DNA from: Epiperipatus broadwayi
Lineage: Eukaryota > Onychophora > Udeonychophora > Euonychophora > Peripatidae
Direction of reading: 5' to 3'
Assembly: GCA_028023455.1 (NCBI GenBank)
Contig: JAQFVV010012396.1
Coordinates: 22,566,750-22,630,749, forward strand
Length of the DNA: 64,000 nt
Both the position numbers and the translations under genes were made by a program. Shown piece after piece: positions 23,731 to 35,036 of this stretch. How positions within the stretch are numbered: the stretch's first letter is position 1; the number at the start of each line of letters is the position of its first letter. The notes below the pieces were generated by a model. The model did not search any database. It was not told the DNA's origin and saw nothing but the letters and a program-made list of their open reading frames with translations.

Positions 23731-23814
<84 letters not shown>
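23725..23814. repeat. (AT)n microsatellite, about 90 bp
   Basis: Pure AT repeat separating two parts of the dispersed repeat family. Confidence 0.95.
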
Positions 23815-23815
<1 letters not shown>

Positions 23816-23817
<2 letters not shown>

Positions 23818-24147
23818 GGTTTATCTACTTTTATGTGGTCATATGTATCAGCTGTTTGAGATGGAGAGGAGGATGAATATAAACTATAAAATCCTAAGTT
23901 TAAATTCCTCTATTTACTTATATAGGAAAAATCCAGTACCCTGAATGAATAGTCTAATTGCATATGGTCTTGGAAATAGATTACATCTATAAGTTTAGGC
24001 CATCTCTCTCCTATTAATATATGGAAATATATGAGATGTTATATTGATATAATGTCTACATGTATTACTATACTATTAAATCCATCAAGGGTTTCAGTGG
24101 TCTACCTTTAGTTTTTAAAGGAAATAAATGGCTGAACAGTTGAAAAG

Positions 24148-24150
<3 letters not shown>
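23816..24150 (+). repeat. Dispersed ~330-bp unit, direct copy 1
   Basis: Contains GTGGTCATATGTATCAGCTG, GATGGAGAGGAGGATGAATA, a TTCCTCTATTTACTTATATA stretch, and later AATAAATGGCTGAACAGTTG. All recur in the same order at 24196-24510. Each unit is flanked by an AT microsatellite. No coding potential. Confidence 0.7.

Positions 24151-24194
<44 letters not shown>
24151..24194. repeat. (AT)n microsatellite, about 44 bp
   Basis: Pure AT repeat between the two direct units. Confidence 0.95.
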
Positions 24195-24195
<1 letters not shown>

Positions 24196-24198
<3 letters not shown>

Positions 24199-24510
24199 GA
24201 TCATCTATTTTTTTGCATATATGTGGTCATGTGTGCCAGTTAGTTGAGTTGGAGAGGAAAATGAATATAAAGTAAAAAGTCCTAAGTTAAAATCACTTTA
24301 TTTATTTATATAAAAACATTCAATATACTGAAAGAATTAGTCTGACCTATTAATAAATGGATACATAAAGGTTCAATAATGTGAGATGTAAGATTGACAT
24401 AATGTCTACTTGGGTATTACAACAATATTAAATCCACCAAGGGCTTTGGGTATTCCATCATTGATTTTTAAATAAAATGAATGGTTGAATAGTTGGAAGG
24501 GTGAGAAGAT
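24196..24510 (+). repeat. Dispersed ~320-bp unit, direct copy 2
   Basis: Aligns along its whole length with 23816-24150 (GTGGTCATGTGTGCCAG, GGAGAGGAAAATGAATATAA, TAATGTCTACTTGGGTATTA, AATGAATGGTTGAATAGTTG), with obvious point divergence. Confidence 0.7.
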
Positions 24511-24516
24511 TAAAGC

Positions 24517-24800
24517 CTGTCCATTAAAGTTTAACAAATTGCTATCTTAATATAAGGAGAGCACTGATTGTATTTATTATCTGACCCAATTGATGATTGC
24601 TGGTTCTGCACAAATATGTATATTGTGGATCATCTCATTTTTTGCACGAATGTTGTCATGTGTGTCAGATGTTTGAGATAAAGTGGAGGGTAAATATAGA
24701 CTGAAAAATCCTATGTTCAAAACCCTCTATTTATTATCAGTTATAATTCAACTGAAAAATCCTATGTTCAAAACCCTCTATTTATTATCATTTATAATTC
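24517..24800 (+). repeat. Third partial unit with 51-bp tandem duplication
   Basis: Begins with the CTGTCCATTAAAGTTTAA segment also present at 23616. It continues with a unit copy from about 24625 (TGTTGTCATGTGTGTCAG, GTGGAGGGTAAATATAGA). At 24701-24800 a 51-bp stretch (CTGAAAAATCCTATGTTC...) occurs twice in tandem with almost no divergence, so this duplication is recent. Confidence 0.65.
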
Positions 24801-24850
24801 TAAGGCAGTTTGTAACTTGCTTACACTAAATGTTTATATACATTCCTCTA

Positions 24851-24852
<2 letters not shown>

Positions 24853-24933
<81 letters not shown>
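24853..24933. repeat. (AT)n microsatellite, about 80 bp
   Basis: Pure AT repeat. Confidence 0.95.
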
Positions 24934-24937
<4 letters not shown>

Positions 24938-25099
24938 AAAGTTACTGTTAACACAAACTGAAATAATTATAGAAAATATACAAACATTATACAATTACAA
25001 ATATAGTAATGCCTCTGTTTAAAGACTATATCTCAATAATAGAAACCTTATAGATTTTAAAAGAGGGTATTTGTAATGTATATGGTTTGATATTATTAT

Positions 25100-25124
25100 A
25101 ATATATATGTGTGTGTGTGTTTTT

Positions 25125-25178
<54 letters not shown>
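25100..25178. repeat. (GT)n/(AT)n compound microsatellite
   Basis: ATATATATGTGTGTGTGTGT, a short spacer, then a pure AT tract. Confidence 0.9.
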
Positions 25179-25179
<1 letters not shown>

Positions 25180-25183
<4 letters not shown>

Positions 25184-27205
25184 GTACACATGTCCCCATC
25201 TATAGTTCTATTTATAGCATATAAATAACTAAATAAAGAGAACAATTAAGGATCTTATTTTAATAATTATGTTAGTTACTTTGACATAAATGTAGAGTGA
25301 ATGGATATTTTATTTATTAAATTTAAAAATAAAATAATACTTATCAAGTTATAGCAAATGGTTAATAAGATTTTAAAAAAAGAAAATGACATGTTCATGA
25401 GATAGTGTTTAAAAAAAGAGAGAAAAGATAAAAAAGACTGCATTTTGTGCTACTATAGCTACAGAAGAAAATTCAGCAAAGAGAACACATGTACTTTCTT
25501 TTACTTAAAATTTTGTATTTTATTTTACCTAATATTTACAAATATATTCTTGACTTATAATAAGCAAATATGTATTGTGAGTAGAAAATTTATTTAAGAG
25601 GAAAAAAACACAAATATCCCATCATTTGATATCTTTATGATTCAAATGGAATGATTAATAACAAACAGTATGCTTGACTTCCATGAAGTTATGAAACTAT
25701 CAAAAACTACCATGGATTGTAATATTGATAAAGGGAATAGTTGACAATCATTTAAGAATACAAATGTTCATGGAAACCTACATTTGTATTGAAATAGTAT
25801 TATTTAGCCATCATCCCATTTCACTTTCTATATTCCATAGTAGTATTTTTCCCCTAATTTAAACCCATTGCAGTCCATGTATATAAGCTTCTAGAGATTT
25901 ATTTTTATATGTAATAGCATATATTTATGTGTATGTGCATGTATTTGTATAACTGTGCACATCTCATACCCATATTAATATTTGTATGTGTACAATGCAT
26001 ATGTGTTAATAAATTTAAGATTTAATAAAATGATATAATTTTAATTAAGTGCTTAATCATTGTCATATGTGTGTAATTACTTACATATATATGCAAAAAA
26101 AGCTGTAATGTAATAGATTTAAAAGCATTACAACTCTTTCAAATTAATAAATTTAAATTATTATTTTTAGTTAAAAACTCTTTAATAAAAGGCATTCATA
26201 TATAAAATTCAATTTCTGTGATTGTCACACACATATATATACTAAAATGTTTATGAACTTAAACTCTTTTAAAAAAAGTTAGCTGCTTTTGTAAAAATTT
26301 GTAATTCTTAAAAAACCATATGCAAAGAATTAATCAAACTTGGAGACAAAATTTTAGTGTCTTTTAAAATTAAAAACTGAGAACAAGGAGTAACTTGTTA
26401 ACCGTTATTGTTTTAGCCAAAGAAATTACCAAAATTGTAATTTTTATGCATTTTAAACTACTTATGAAAACATTGTAAAAGTTGTAAACAGGTCACTTAA
26501 ATTACCAATTCTTTTTCTATAAATAACTTTATGTTTTGCTAAGGGGGATTCACTCTCATTAATTTTTATACCATGAAAACTTTTGAGTAAAGCAACCATT
26601 GCCATTTCCTTCTTGGGAGAATGGTCAAGTGGGAGTTCAAGCCACAGCCTGCTAAGAAACATCAGAAACACAAGCCCAGCCGATAACAATGGTGATCAAC
26701 TACAGGAACCTTAGCAAAGAAGATGTGGTAATGGTTATTCTCACAGAGGTCTTTAAAATAACTCTAAGAACTTTATAAATGAATCTCTAAAACTCTTACG
26801 CTAGCTAATATTAATCATGCATGAACTTTTAAACTGTAAAATGTTTTAATGAATTTAAAAGCTATTTTAAACTTTAAATTATGATTTCAAATTATGCTAA
26901 AAGTCTGATAAATGATATCTGTAAAGTTGCCTATTTCTTTCTAAAAATCTAAATGATTGTTAATAATAACCTATTTAGTTATTATTCTATCTTCTAATCT
27001 ACAGTCATGCCTTGCTTATTGGTTTTATATATATTTATTTTATAATAGTGTTATGCCCAATTCAGAACGCAGATTGATTTTATGAATAATGTTTAAAGGG
27101 GAGAGATGATTAGAGATTCTCTCTGAATTAAGTGATGTTGCTCTTTAGCACACATACTCATGTCTTCACTCTGAAAACCTAAATATATTCATTAAGCTAT
27201 TATAC
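25180..27205. other. AT-rich spacer with one GC-richer patch
   Basis: No repeat or gene assigned. A patch at 26560-26730 is richer in G+C and holds a 75-codon minus-strand frame (26462-26689) with no recognisable motif; on the + strand it is also partly open. It could be an old repeat or pseudogene fragment. Confidence 0.3.
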
Positions 27206-27212
27206 TTAGCTT

Positions 27213-27371
<159 letters not shown>

Positions 27372-28326
27372 GTTTAAATTAAGTTTGCAAGTAATAAAGT
27401 AATTAGTTAATAAATGCAAGAATGAGTTATGAAGCATATTATATGTATTGCTTAAGTCCCAGATATGCTTTAATCCTTTTTTTAGTTATATTATCAACTA
27501 TGCAGATTGATTAAGAAATTAGACTACTTTAAGTATTCATTTTTAGCATGTTTCAAGAGTGCTAATTATGAACTGGCATATGGTAGTTTTACAGAATGGA
27601 ACTATAGAATTTTGTGTACTTTTAGTAATTAATTAATATTATATTTAGTGTGGCAAATGTGTTTTTAAAAAGCACATATGTGCATATACATCTTGCTGTA
27701 TGTTTTATAAGCATGGGCTTCTGGTTTTAATGGCTACCCTATCTCCTTTGTTCAGACAGTTCTTCTTTAAAACTGGAACATGAGGGTCCAGATTGTTTTT
27801 ATAAGCTGCTCTGATCACCAAACTGTGTTCAGTTTATTCACAGCAAGTCATATGGGCAACAGGAACTGAGTACTTGGTACTAATCTCTTAATTAACTACA
27901 CATTCGAGATGCACACCTCTCTTGTAATATGTACATACTGTCATTGTATATGAAGTCATACTACAAAGCTCCAGTTCATCCCTCCATAAAGTTATGTAAT
28001 ATTTCAACATTGATCTGATTATGTAATCTGATTTATACATATATAATCTGCATAAAGAGCTTATTGCAGCTTGTTAAGTGTTATTAAATGACTTTTATTA
28101 AATATTATAGTGATAAATAAGCATTCTTGCACCAACACAAATGTTGTAAGCCTAGTAGGTTGGGCATAGTAAAATTAGGGCATGATTAGAACTCATAGAT
28201 TTATCAAAATTGTAATAAACTTTTTAAAATATATGGCATCAGATGAGATTCTATTACATGCTCAATATAATTTACACCTGCATGTATCCTTTAATGCACT
28301 TTTGTTTATTTGATTTATTAACACAG
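27372..28326. other. AT-rich spacer
   Basis: No gene. A patch at 27715-27930 of more balanced composition has no recognisable structure and may be an old repeat. Confidence 0.35.
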
Positions 28327-28442
28327 GTATAACTCTCCATACAGTAGTGCCACTCAATGCCAACCAAAGTAATTAATGGATGCCAGAAGTCTTGTGCATA
28401 AAATTTCTATCTAGTGCCCACTACTGTATGGAAAGTTTTGTC
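28327..28442 (+). mobile_element. Small palindromic MITE, copy 2
   Basis: 116 bp with inverted ends CTCTCCATACAGTAGTG and CACTACTGTATGGAAAG. It is the same family as 20733-20870 (reverse complement), sharing TTGTGCATAAAAT and CTATCTAGTG in the body. Non-coding. Confidence 0.65.
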
Positions 28443-29342
28443 TGAGTTAATAACAGTTATGTGCTAGCATAAGAAATAATGATCATGTGATGTTTGGTGG
28501 TTTATTTGATTTATATTGATTAATTAAAATATATTAAATTATTACAACTCTGTTGAGTATTATTTGTAATCCATCTCTAAATCTTAGTTAATTTTCTAAT
28601 ATAGTATTAATTATTAATATATGGATTATCTAACCAGCCATAGATGTGTGTGTTTATTTAAAGTCTATAGTAATTTAGTTGATATTCCCTGAGTCTCTTG
28701 CTCCACCCTTTGATACTGCCAGCATGTGAACTAAGAAATTCCAAGTGTAGCCTCATATATGTCATTCATAGAGAGTAGTAATGTATGGAGTGTTGGTGAA
28801 GGAGCTTAGGTGCAGTCAGATTCAAGGTCTCAACCCCTCATCTAGATCAGATCAGCCTTGGTATAGTTTTCCAGAACTCTGGATTTTGTTGCATGAATAT
28901 ACAAATCTGACTGTTACTGTATTTTGTTATCATTGATATACCAAGAAAAATGTCATGGGATAGTGGAATCTATACGGAATTATATATTTAAGTTAAACTT
29001 GGTAAACAACACTAAAAAAAAATTAAATTATTTACATGAAATAAAACTTTACTTATCAATAATAGTTAAGAGTATAATAGTACCTTAAAAATAAAATATT
29101 TATCAAAGTCTTTTTTTATTAATAATCTTTAATATGAGGTAATTTTATTTTATCACTCAATATAAGCTTATATAATAGACTTATGTAATTAATACTTAAA
29201 TTAATTAACATATTTTTTTAAAACAAATTGACATTAAACATAAATAGTATTCTATATAATTTATGTAAATTATCTTATAATTATTTTTAAAAGCATAACT
29301 TGAGTCCAAGATATGTAATGTATTAAAGGAAATATATATATA
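28443..29342. other. AT-rich spacer
   Basis: No gene. A patch at 28680-28920 of balanced composition is unassigned. The segment ends in a short AT tract that directly abuts the second LTR element. Confidence 0.35.
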
Positions 29343-31311
29343 TTATACCGGACAAAGCTTTGGATTCACATACACTGACCACGAGGGCGCTACTAGTCCA
29401 AAAAATTGGACTAGACCTTTATTTTAAGGGTGGACAGGATATGCGAATTGAATGTGCCGGACTAGCTCAATCAAGCAAATGAGAACTTACGTTTTGTTCA
29501 GAAAATTAGAAAGGTAGCAACAGAAAACAAAATCAACTATGTAAATGAATAAATAAATAATTTTATTACAAGTATGATTAAATAAACATAAATCTAAATA
29601 ATAATCTTTAAACACTTTTAAAATATGTACTACATGTACATTCGTCAAAATTAAACTAAAATATTTATACGGCTTTGAAAGCGATTTCCTGTGCATGAAA
29701 GAGTGCAAAATACTGAAAGTAGCAGAAGTATTAGTAAGTATACAGTGATCTCATGCCAGACAAGGGAGGTTAGCTTCCTGCTTATAACCCATAGTTAGGA
29801 CCAGGCTGGATCTCTGTATTTGAGATTTATGCAAACTTATGTCAAAACAGAAGAAATGTGAAAGGTAGCTTCCAAAACATTAATAATAATAAAAAGAGTG
29901 TTGAAAGTTATTACTTTCAATCGATTGACCTTCCTCTGAATGAGACAGGCTAGGAGCTCATGATCTACCTATTGAAAGGGTTAAAACAATTGTGCGTGCC
30001 CCTAATAAATGAATTGGAAGCTTGAAGAAATAAAATTAAAAACTATATTTCATAATCATCTATTATAAATAATTAAAGTTTCACGACATAAGTAGAACTA
30101 ATAATAAAATGGGTCACAAGCCAGAAGTCAATTAAAATATTCTGTAATTTCCAGACTGCTCTCTATAATAAAAAGGAATGTGAGATTAAAATAAACTACT
30201 ATCTTACTTACTAAGATTTAAATAGGATGGACAGTAATAGGTTCGAAACTAGCACTTGTTAAAAAAAGAAAAAAAAATCAAGCACACAGAAATCGAATTA
30301 CATATGATACAACTTAAAAAACATTTATATTTAAAAAAAAAGAAAACACATATAAGACAACATTATTTAAATTGCAAAAATGTAAGGTACCTTAATAATT
30401 TATTTAAATGCTAGTGCACTAGACTTCTTTAGTATAGTCTGTTGCTCTGGATTCACTGACGGTAGGCTTGGGCAAGTTGGTTAGTGGTTTCTTTGGAGCC
30501 AGTTCTTATGGCATTATAGGCAATTAATGGAGACCGAGGATGTCCAAACCTGTCCTGGTGAGAAGCTTAGCACATCATGGTAAAAAAATATTCTTCCTGT
30601 AGGTTTAATGTTCATTCTAGGTAGAATAATTACTGGATCAGCTTTCAGAATATGCAGGAATCGTTCTTTCCAAGTATTTTTGGCAGGAATAGTTTGTGCA
30701 AGTATCTCTCAGAGTTGGTGGAAGTATTCAGAGGTTGTGCAATTCTCTCTTTCAGAATTGAGGTCTGTCTTCATGAGCTGGTGCAAGCATTCTAGCTTTT
30801 CTAAGATAATCCGAAGGCCTGATTAAAACTTGTTATCTGAATCATATCTCCTAATTACAAAACTTTTTCTTTTTAATTAAAATTTAAAAATTCTCTATCT
30901 AGCTAACAATAGTTATCTAATTAACAAAATAAATGGCCCTTTACAGATCTAGGAATTACTAATGAAAAATTATTTTCTTTTTGTTTTCTTTCTTTTTAAT
31001 TATTCTTATCAAACTAAATTCCCAAATCTGAAAAGCAATTTATTTATACAATTTACTTTTACATACATGTATTAAAAAAAAAGTAAACTTAGTTTTCTTT
31101 TTTTTAAAAAAAAATTAAAAACCAATCATAGCTGTGGTCTTAAAATATAATTGCCACGCACGTACATATATATATATATTTGTACAAGCATTAAAAAAAA
31201 AGAAACATTTAATCAAGTTTTACAAACGAAATGCTATATAAAAAAATATTTTATTTTCTTCACTGCTATAAAACTATAATTTTTGTAATGGTGTCTTAAA
31301 CAACCATTACA
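29343..31311 (-). repeat. LTR of second LTR element (3' LTR on minus strand)
   Basis: About 1.97 kb, collinear with 33075-35036 with few indels and several percent divergence. On the minus strand it starts TGTAATGG (31311 downward), directly after a purine-rich tract. It ends near 29343 next to an AT tract. Inside both LTRs is a block at 30430-30835 (34160-34555 in the other copy) of more balanced composition with partly open frames, but these differ between the copies by frame-breaking changes. I see no supported gene. Confidence 0.85.
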
Positions 31312-31326
31312 ACCGCCTCTCCATCA
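31312..31326 (-). promoter_or_regulatory. Polypurine tract of second LTR element
   Basis: On the minus strand GATGGAGAGGCGGT immediately precedes TGTAATGG, the LTR start. This fixes the element's orientation. Confidence 0.6.
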
Positions 31327-31879
31327 TTACAAAAAAAAAATAGCTGACTTTGCTCTGCCTACCACTAACCAGTTTTCTCTAAGTTTGTTCTCACTTTAAA
31401 AAAAAAATCAATTCCGTCCAACTACCCTAATGAATACTATTTAAAGTCATTTGTAAGTAACATAAATTTTCAGGTATATACTGGTGATCTATTAAAATAA
31501 CTATTTACAACAAAGTAATACAATTATGATAGCCACTATATATTTTATTAAATAAAAACGAACATAATTCAAAATATCAAAATGTAATATTGTTTATCAC
31601 ACACATATGTAGTTGTAATTATATAATATTATTTACAAAATTCATTCAGGCTTATCACCTAAGTCGAAATAAATTTCTATTCTCAACTCGTAGTCCAATT
31701 ACAAATCCATTGAGTTTTTTTTTAGCAGTACCTCCGATCAATATCACTTACGCTCGGTCAGGCGGTTCTTTCTAAATTCTTAATGCCTCTCTAATGTATG
31801 TTCCTTTCCGCCTTTTGTCTGTCCTTTGCTTATAATTTATTGCCTTGTCTCTTTCTCATTCTGTTTAATCTTGTAGCTC

Positions 31880-32692
31880 CTATATCTTACGATTCTTTAG
31901 CCAAGCAAAATATATTTGTTCAATGTGTCCCACTTTAGTACAGCCCACCTTGTTAATAAGACATGCAACGAATCCCTCTTTTATAGTCTTTTCAAATAAA
32001 ATTGCTCTATAGATAGCTTTTATTTCTGCCTTAAAATCATACTCCTTAACTTTTTTATTAACTCTCTTTTTTTTAAATTCGTATTCACAACCATTAGTTA
32101 TTTTAACCAATTTATTTTTAGTTTCTTGCAGAAACTCTTTTACGTTATTCTCTGTCTGTTGATCAGCATTTTCTATCTCACCACCTATCTGCACCCAATC
32201 TCTACCAATTTCTATCTCTATTTCTACCTTGCCTGTTCTAACGCTATCCTGTTTTAATTCATCTTTCATGTCTTTTGCCTCTTCCTTTACTATTTCAACT
32301 TCCTGAACCTCCTTATTCTAATCTTTCTCTATGGCTTCTATAGCTGCCTGATTTTTGTCAACTGTCTTCAATATTTCCTGTCTCATTTCTTTTATTTCTG
32401 CTCTCAGCTCTTCCAGTATTGTTTATTGACTCTGTTTCATTTCCAGCAACTCCTGTCATATTTTTTTCATCTCGGCTTGCTGAGTTTGTTTCATTTCCAA
32501 CAACTCTTGTCATCTTTCTTTCATCTCGGCTTGCTGATTTTGTTTCATTTCTATTATCAACTCCATCATCATCTTCATCAACATCTGTATCTTGCTCTCT
32601 TCTTTTTCTACTATCTGGGGGTATTTAAATAAAACTGGGCTCTCTTCACAACCTCCCTCCCTATTGTTTTCTTCTTTAGATTCCATATTCAA
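31880..32692 (-). pseudogene. Gag-like coiled-coil protein remnant
   Basis: Minus-strand reading runs from MNMESKEENN at 32692 down to 31880, interrupted by stops near 32510, 32425 and 32320. The amino-terminal half is strongly coiled-coil: repeats of LLEMKQTQQAEMK, a charged Glu/Lys pattern and AAIEAIEKD. The carboxy-terminal part (32269-31880, 129 codons) is charged, with VKEFLQETKNKLVKIT and a single Cys-containing end (ACLINKVGCTKVGHIEQIY). The position between primer site and polypurine tract and the coiled-coil start resemble a retrotransposon Gag, but no capsid signature (W-x-x-L/F or YxxLxxxF type) is clear. Gag is therefore the likeliest, not a proven, identity. It is broken by at least three stops. 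Confidence 0.5.
32428..32562 (-). repeat. 54-bp in-frame tandem repeat inside gag-like region
   Basis: Units start at 32428, 32482 and 32536 (the last one partial), exactly 54 bp apart. They share TTTGTTTCATTTCCA and CATCTCGGCTTGCTGA. Each encodes an 18-residue coiled-coil step (LLEMKQTQQAEMK...) on the minus strand. Confidence 0.75.
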
Positions 32693-33041
32693 AATAAACT
32701 TAGCTCCAATACAATCTAATTATTTTTTTTCAAATTACCAATGGAACTTTTCTTTTAAATCTGTTTATTAATGTTTTGTTTGTTTAATCTTCAACAGCTA
32801 ACTTTATTTTTACAAAGCAAACTTAAACTCTTTACTTTTTTAAAAACTTTACAAATGTTGAACTATTTAATAAACTCTTTTTGAATATGAAAACATTAAA
32901 TACAGACAGATCTGAAACTACCTGCATCTTTCCATCAACTTTTATTCTACCACTAACTTTATTTCACCTATTTTTGCCTATTGTTTCTGTTTATTTTTCC
33001 CAACCATCCGAACAAAACATCTCATGTAAAGTTTTAATATC

Positions 33042-33062
33042 GGCCCCAGTTGGGTGCCAAAA
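33042..33062 (-). promoter_or_regulatory. Primer binding site of second LTR element
   Basis: On the minus strand TTGGCACCCAACTGGGGCC lies within about 15 bases of the LTR edge. TGGCxCCCAAC...GGGGC resembles primer sites of many gypsy-type elements (TGGCGCCCAACGTGGGGC-like). The priming tRNA is not assigned. Confidence 0.6.
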
Positions 33063-33074
33063 ATTACTATACTA

Positions 33075-35036
33075 TATACTAGACAAAGCTTTGGATTTTC
33101 ATACACTGACCACGATGGCGCCACTTGTCTGAAACATCAGACTAGACATTTATTTTAAGGGTGGACAGGATATGCGAATCGAATGTGCTGGACTAGCTCA
33201 ATCAAGCAAATGAGAATTTACGTTTTGTTCAGAAAATTGGAAAGGTAGCAACAGAAAACAAAATCAACTATGTAAATGAATAAATAAATAATTTTATTAC
33301 GAATATGATTAATTAAACATAAATCTAAATAATAATCTTTAACACACACTTAAAATATGTACTACACGTACATTCGTCAAAATTAAACTAAAATATTTAT
33401 ATGGCTTTGAAAGTGATTTCCTGTGTGAAAGAGTGAAAAATACTGGCAGTAGCAGAAGTATTAGTAAGTAAACAGTGATCACACACCAGACAAGGGAGGT
33501 TAGCTTCCTGCTTATAACCCATAGTTAGGACCAGGCTGGATCTCCGTATTTGAGATTTATGCAAACTTATGTCAAAACAGAAAAAATGGGAAGGTAGCTT
33601 CCAAAACAATAATAATAAAAAGAGTGTTGAAAGTTATTACTTTCAATCGATTGACCTCTTTCTGAGTGAGCCAGGCTAGGAGCTCACGATCTACCTATTG
33701 AGAGGGTTAAAATGATCGTATGTTCTCCTAATAAATGAATTGGAAGCTTGAAGAAATAAAATTAAAAACTATTATATTTCATAATCATCTATTAAAAATA
33801 AAGTTTCACGACATAAGTAGAACTAATAATAAAATGGGTCACAAGCCAGAAGTCAATTAAAATAGTCTGTAACATCCAGACTGCTTTCTATAATAAAAAG
33901 GAATGTGAGATTAAAATAAACTACTATCTTACTTACTAAGATTTAAATAGGATGGACACTAATAGGTTTGAAACTAGCACTTGTTAAAAAAAAAAATCAA
34001 GGCCACAGAAATCGAATTACATAAGATACAACTTGAAAAACATTTATATTTAAAAAAAAAAGGAGACACATATAAGAAAACATTATTTAAATTGCAAAAA
34101 TGTAAGGTACCTTAATAATTTATTTAAATGCTAGTGCACTAGACTTCTTAAGTATAGTCCATTGCTCTGGATTCACTGATGGTAGGCTTGGGTGATTTGG
34201 TTAGTGGTTTCTTTGGATCCAGTTCTTATGGCATTATAGACAGTTAATGGAGACACAGGACGTCTGAACCTGTCCTGGTGAAAAGCTTATCATATCATGG
34301 TAAAAAAAATATTCTTGCTGTAGGTTTAATGTTCATTCTAGGTAGAATAATTACTGGATCAGCTTTCAGAATATGCAGGAATCATTCTTTCCAAGTATTT
34401 TTGGCAGGAATAGTTTGTGCAACTATCTCTCAGAGTTGGTGGAATATTCAGAGATTGTGCAATTTTCTCTTTCAGAGTTGAGGTCTGTCTTCATGAGCTG
34501 GTGCAAGCATTCTAGCTTTTCTAAGATAATCCAAAGGCCTGATTAAAACTTGTTATCTGAGTCATATCTCCTAATTACAAAACTTTTTCTTTTTAATTAA
34601 AATTTAAAAATTCTCTATCTAGCTAACAATAGTTATCTAATTAACAAAATAAATTGCCCTGTACAGATCTAGGAATTACTAATGAAAAATTATTTTCTTT
34701 TTGTTTTCTTTCTTTTTAATTATTCTTATCAAGCTAAATTCCCAAATCTGGCAAGCAATTTATTTATACAATTTACTTTTGCATACATTTATAAAAAAAA
34801 AAAGTAATCTTAGTTTTTTTTTTTTTTTTTTTCAAAATTAAAAACCAAAGATAGCTGTGGTCTTAAAATATAATTGCCACGTACATACATATATATATAT
34901 ATATATTTGTACAAGCATTAAAAAAAGATACTTTTAATCAAGTTTTACAAAGGAAATGCTATATAAAAAATTATTTTATTTTCTTCACCCCTATAAAACT
35001 ATAATTTTTGTAATGGTGTCATAAACATCCATTACA
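33075..35036 (-). repeat. LTR of second LTR element (5' LTR on minus strand)
   Basis: Partner of 29343-31311. Its outer end is CCATTACA at 35036, followed at once by an AT tract. The inner end near 33075 is where the two copies stop matching (GACAAAGCTTTGG shared, then divergent). Confidence 0.85.

Larger units (their letters stand above)
31312..33074 (-). other. Interior of second LTR element
   Basis: About 1.76 kb between the LTRs. It contains the gag-like remnants, the 54-bp coding repeats and the primer site. No protease, RT, RNase H or integrase motif is found on either strand, and there is no room for them. Confidence 0.75.
29343..35036 (-). mobile_element. Non-autonomous LTR retrotransposon (large LTRs, gag-only)
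   Basis: About 5.7 kb: LTR 1.97 kb, interior 1.76 kb, LTR 1.96 kb. LTRs longer than the interior and the absence of pol mean it must have moved with enzymes from another element, or lost pol by deletion. Both outer edges sit in AT dinucleotide repeats, so the target was probably a microsatellite. Termini TGTAATGG resemble those of the gypsy element at 9751-19604, but the primer sites differ. Confidence 0.75.

Noticed and set aside
26462-26689. 75-codon minus-strand frame in a GC-richer patch
   Set aside because: No recognisable motif, no splice signals checked out, and the opposite strand is also partly open; noted only as a patch.
30608-30826. 72-codon + strand frame inside the LTR, repeated at 34278
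   Set aside because: It is on the strand opposite to the element, and its partner copy is shortened by a frame-breaking change, so there is no sign of selection for coding.
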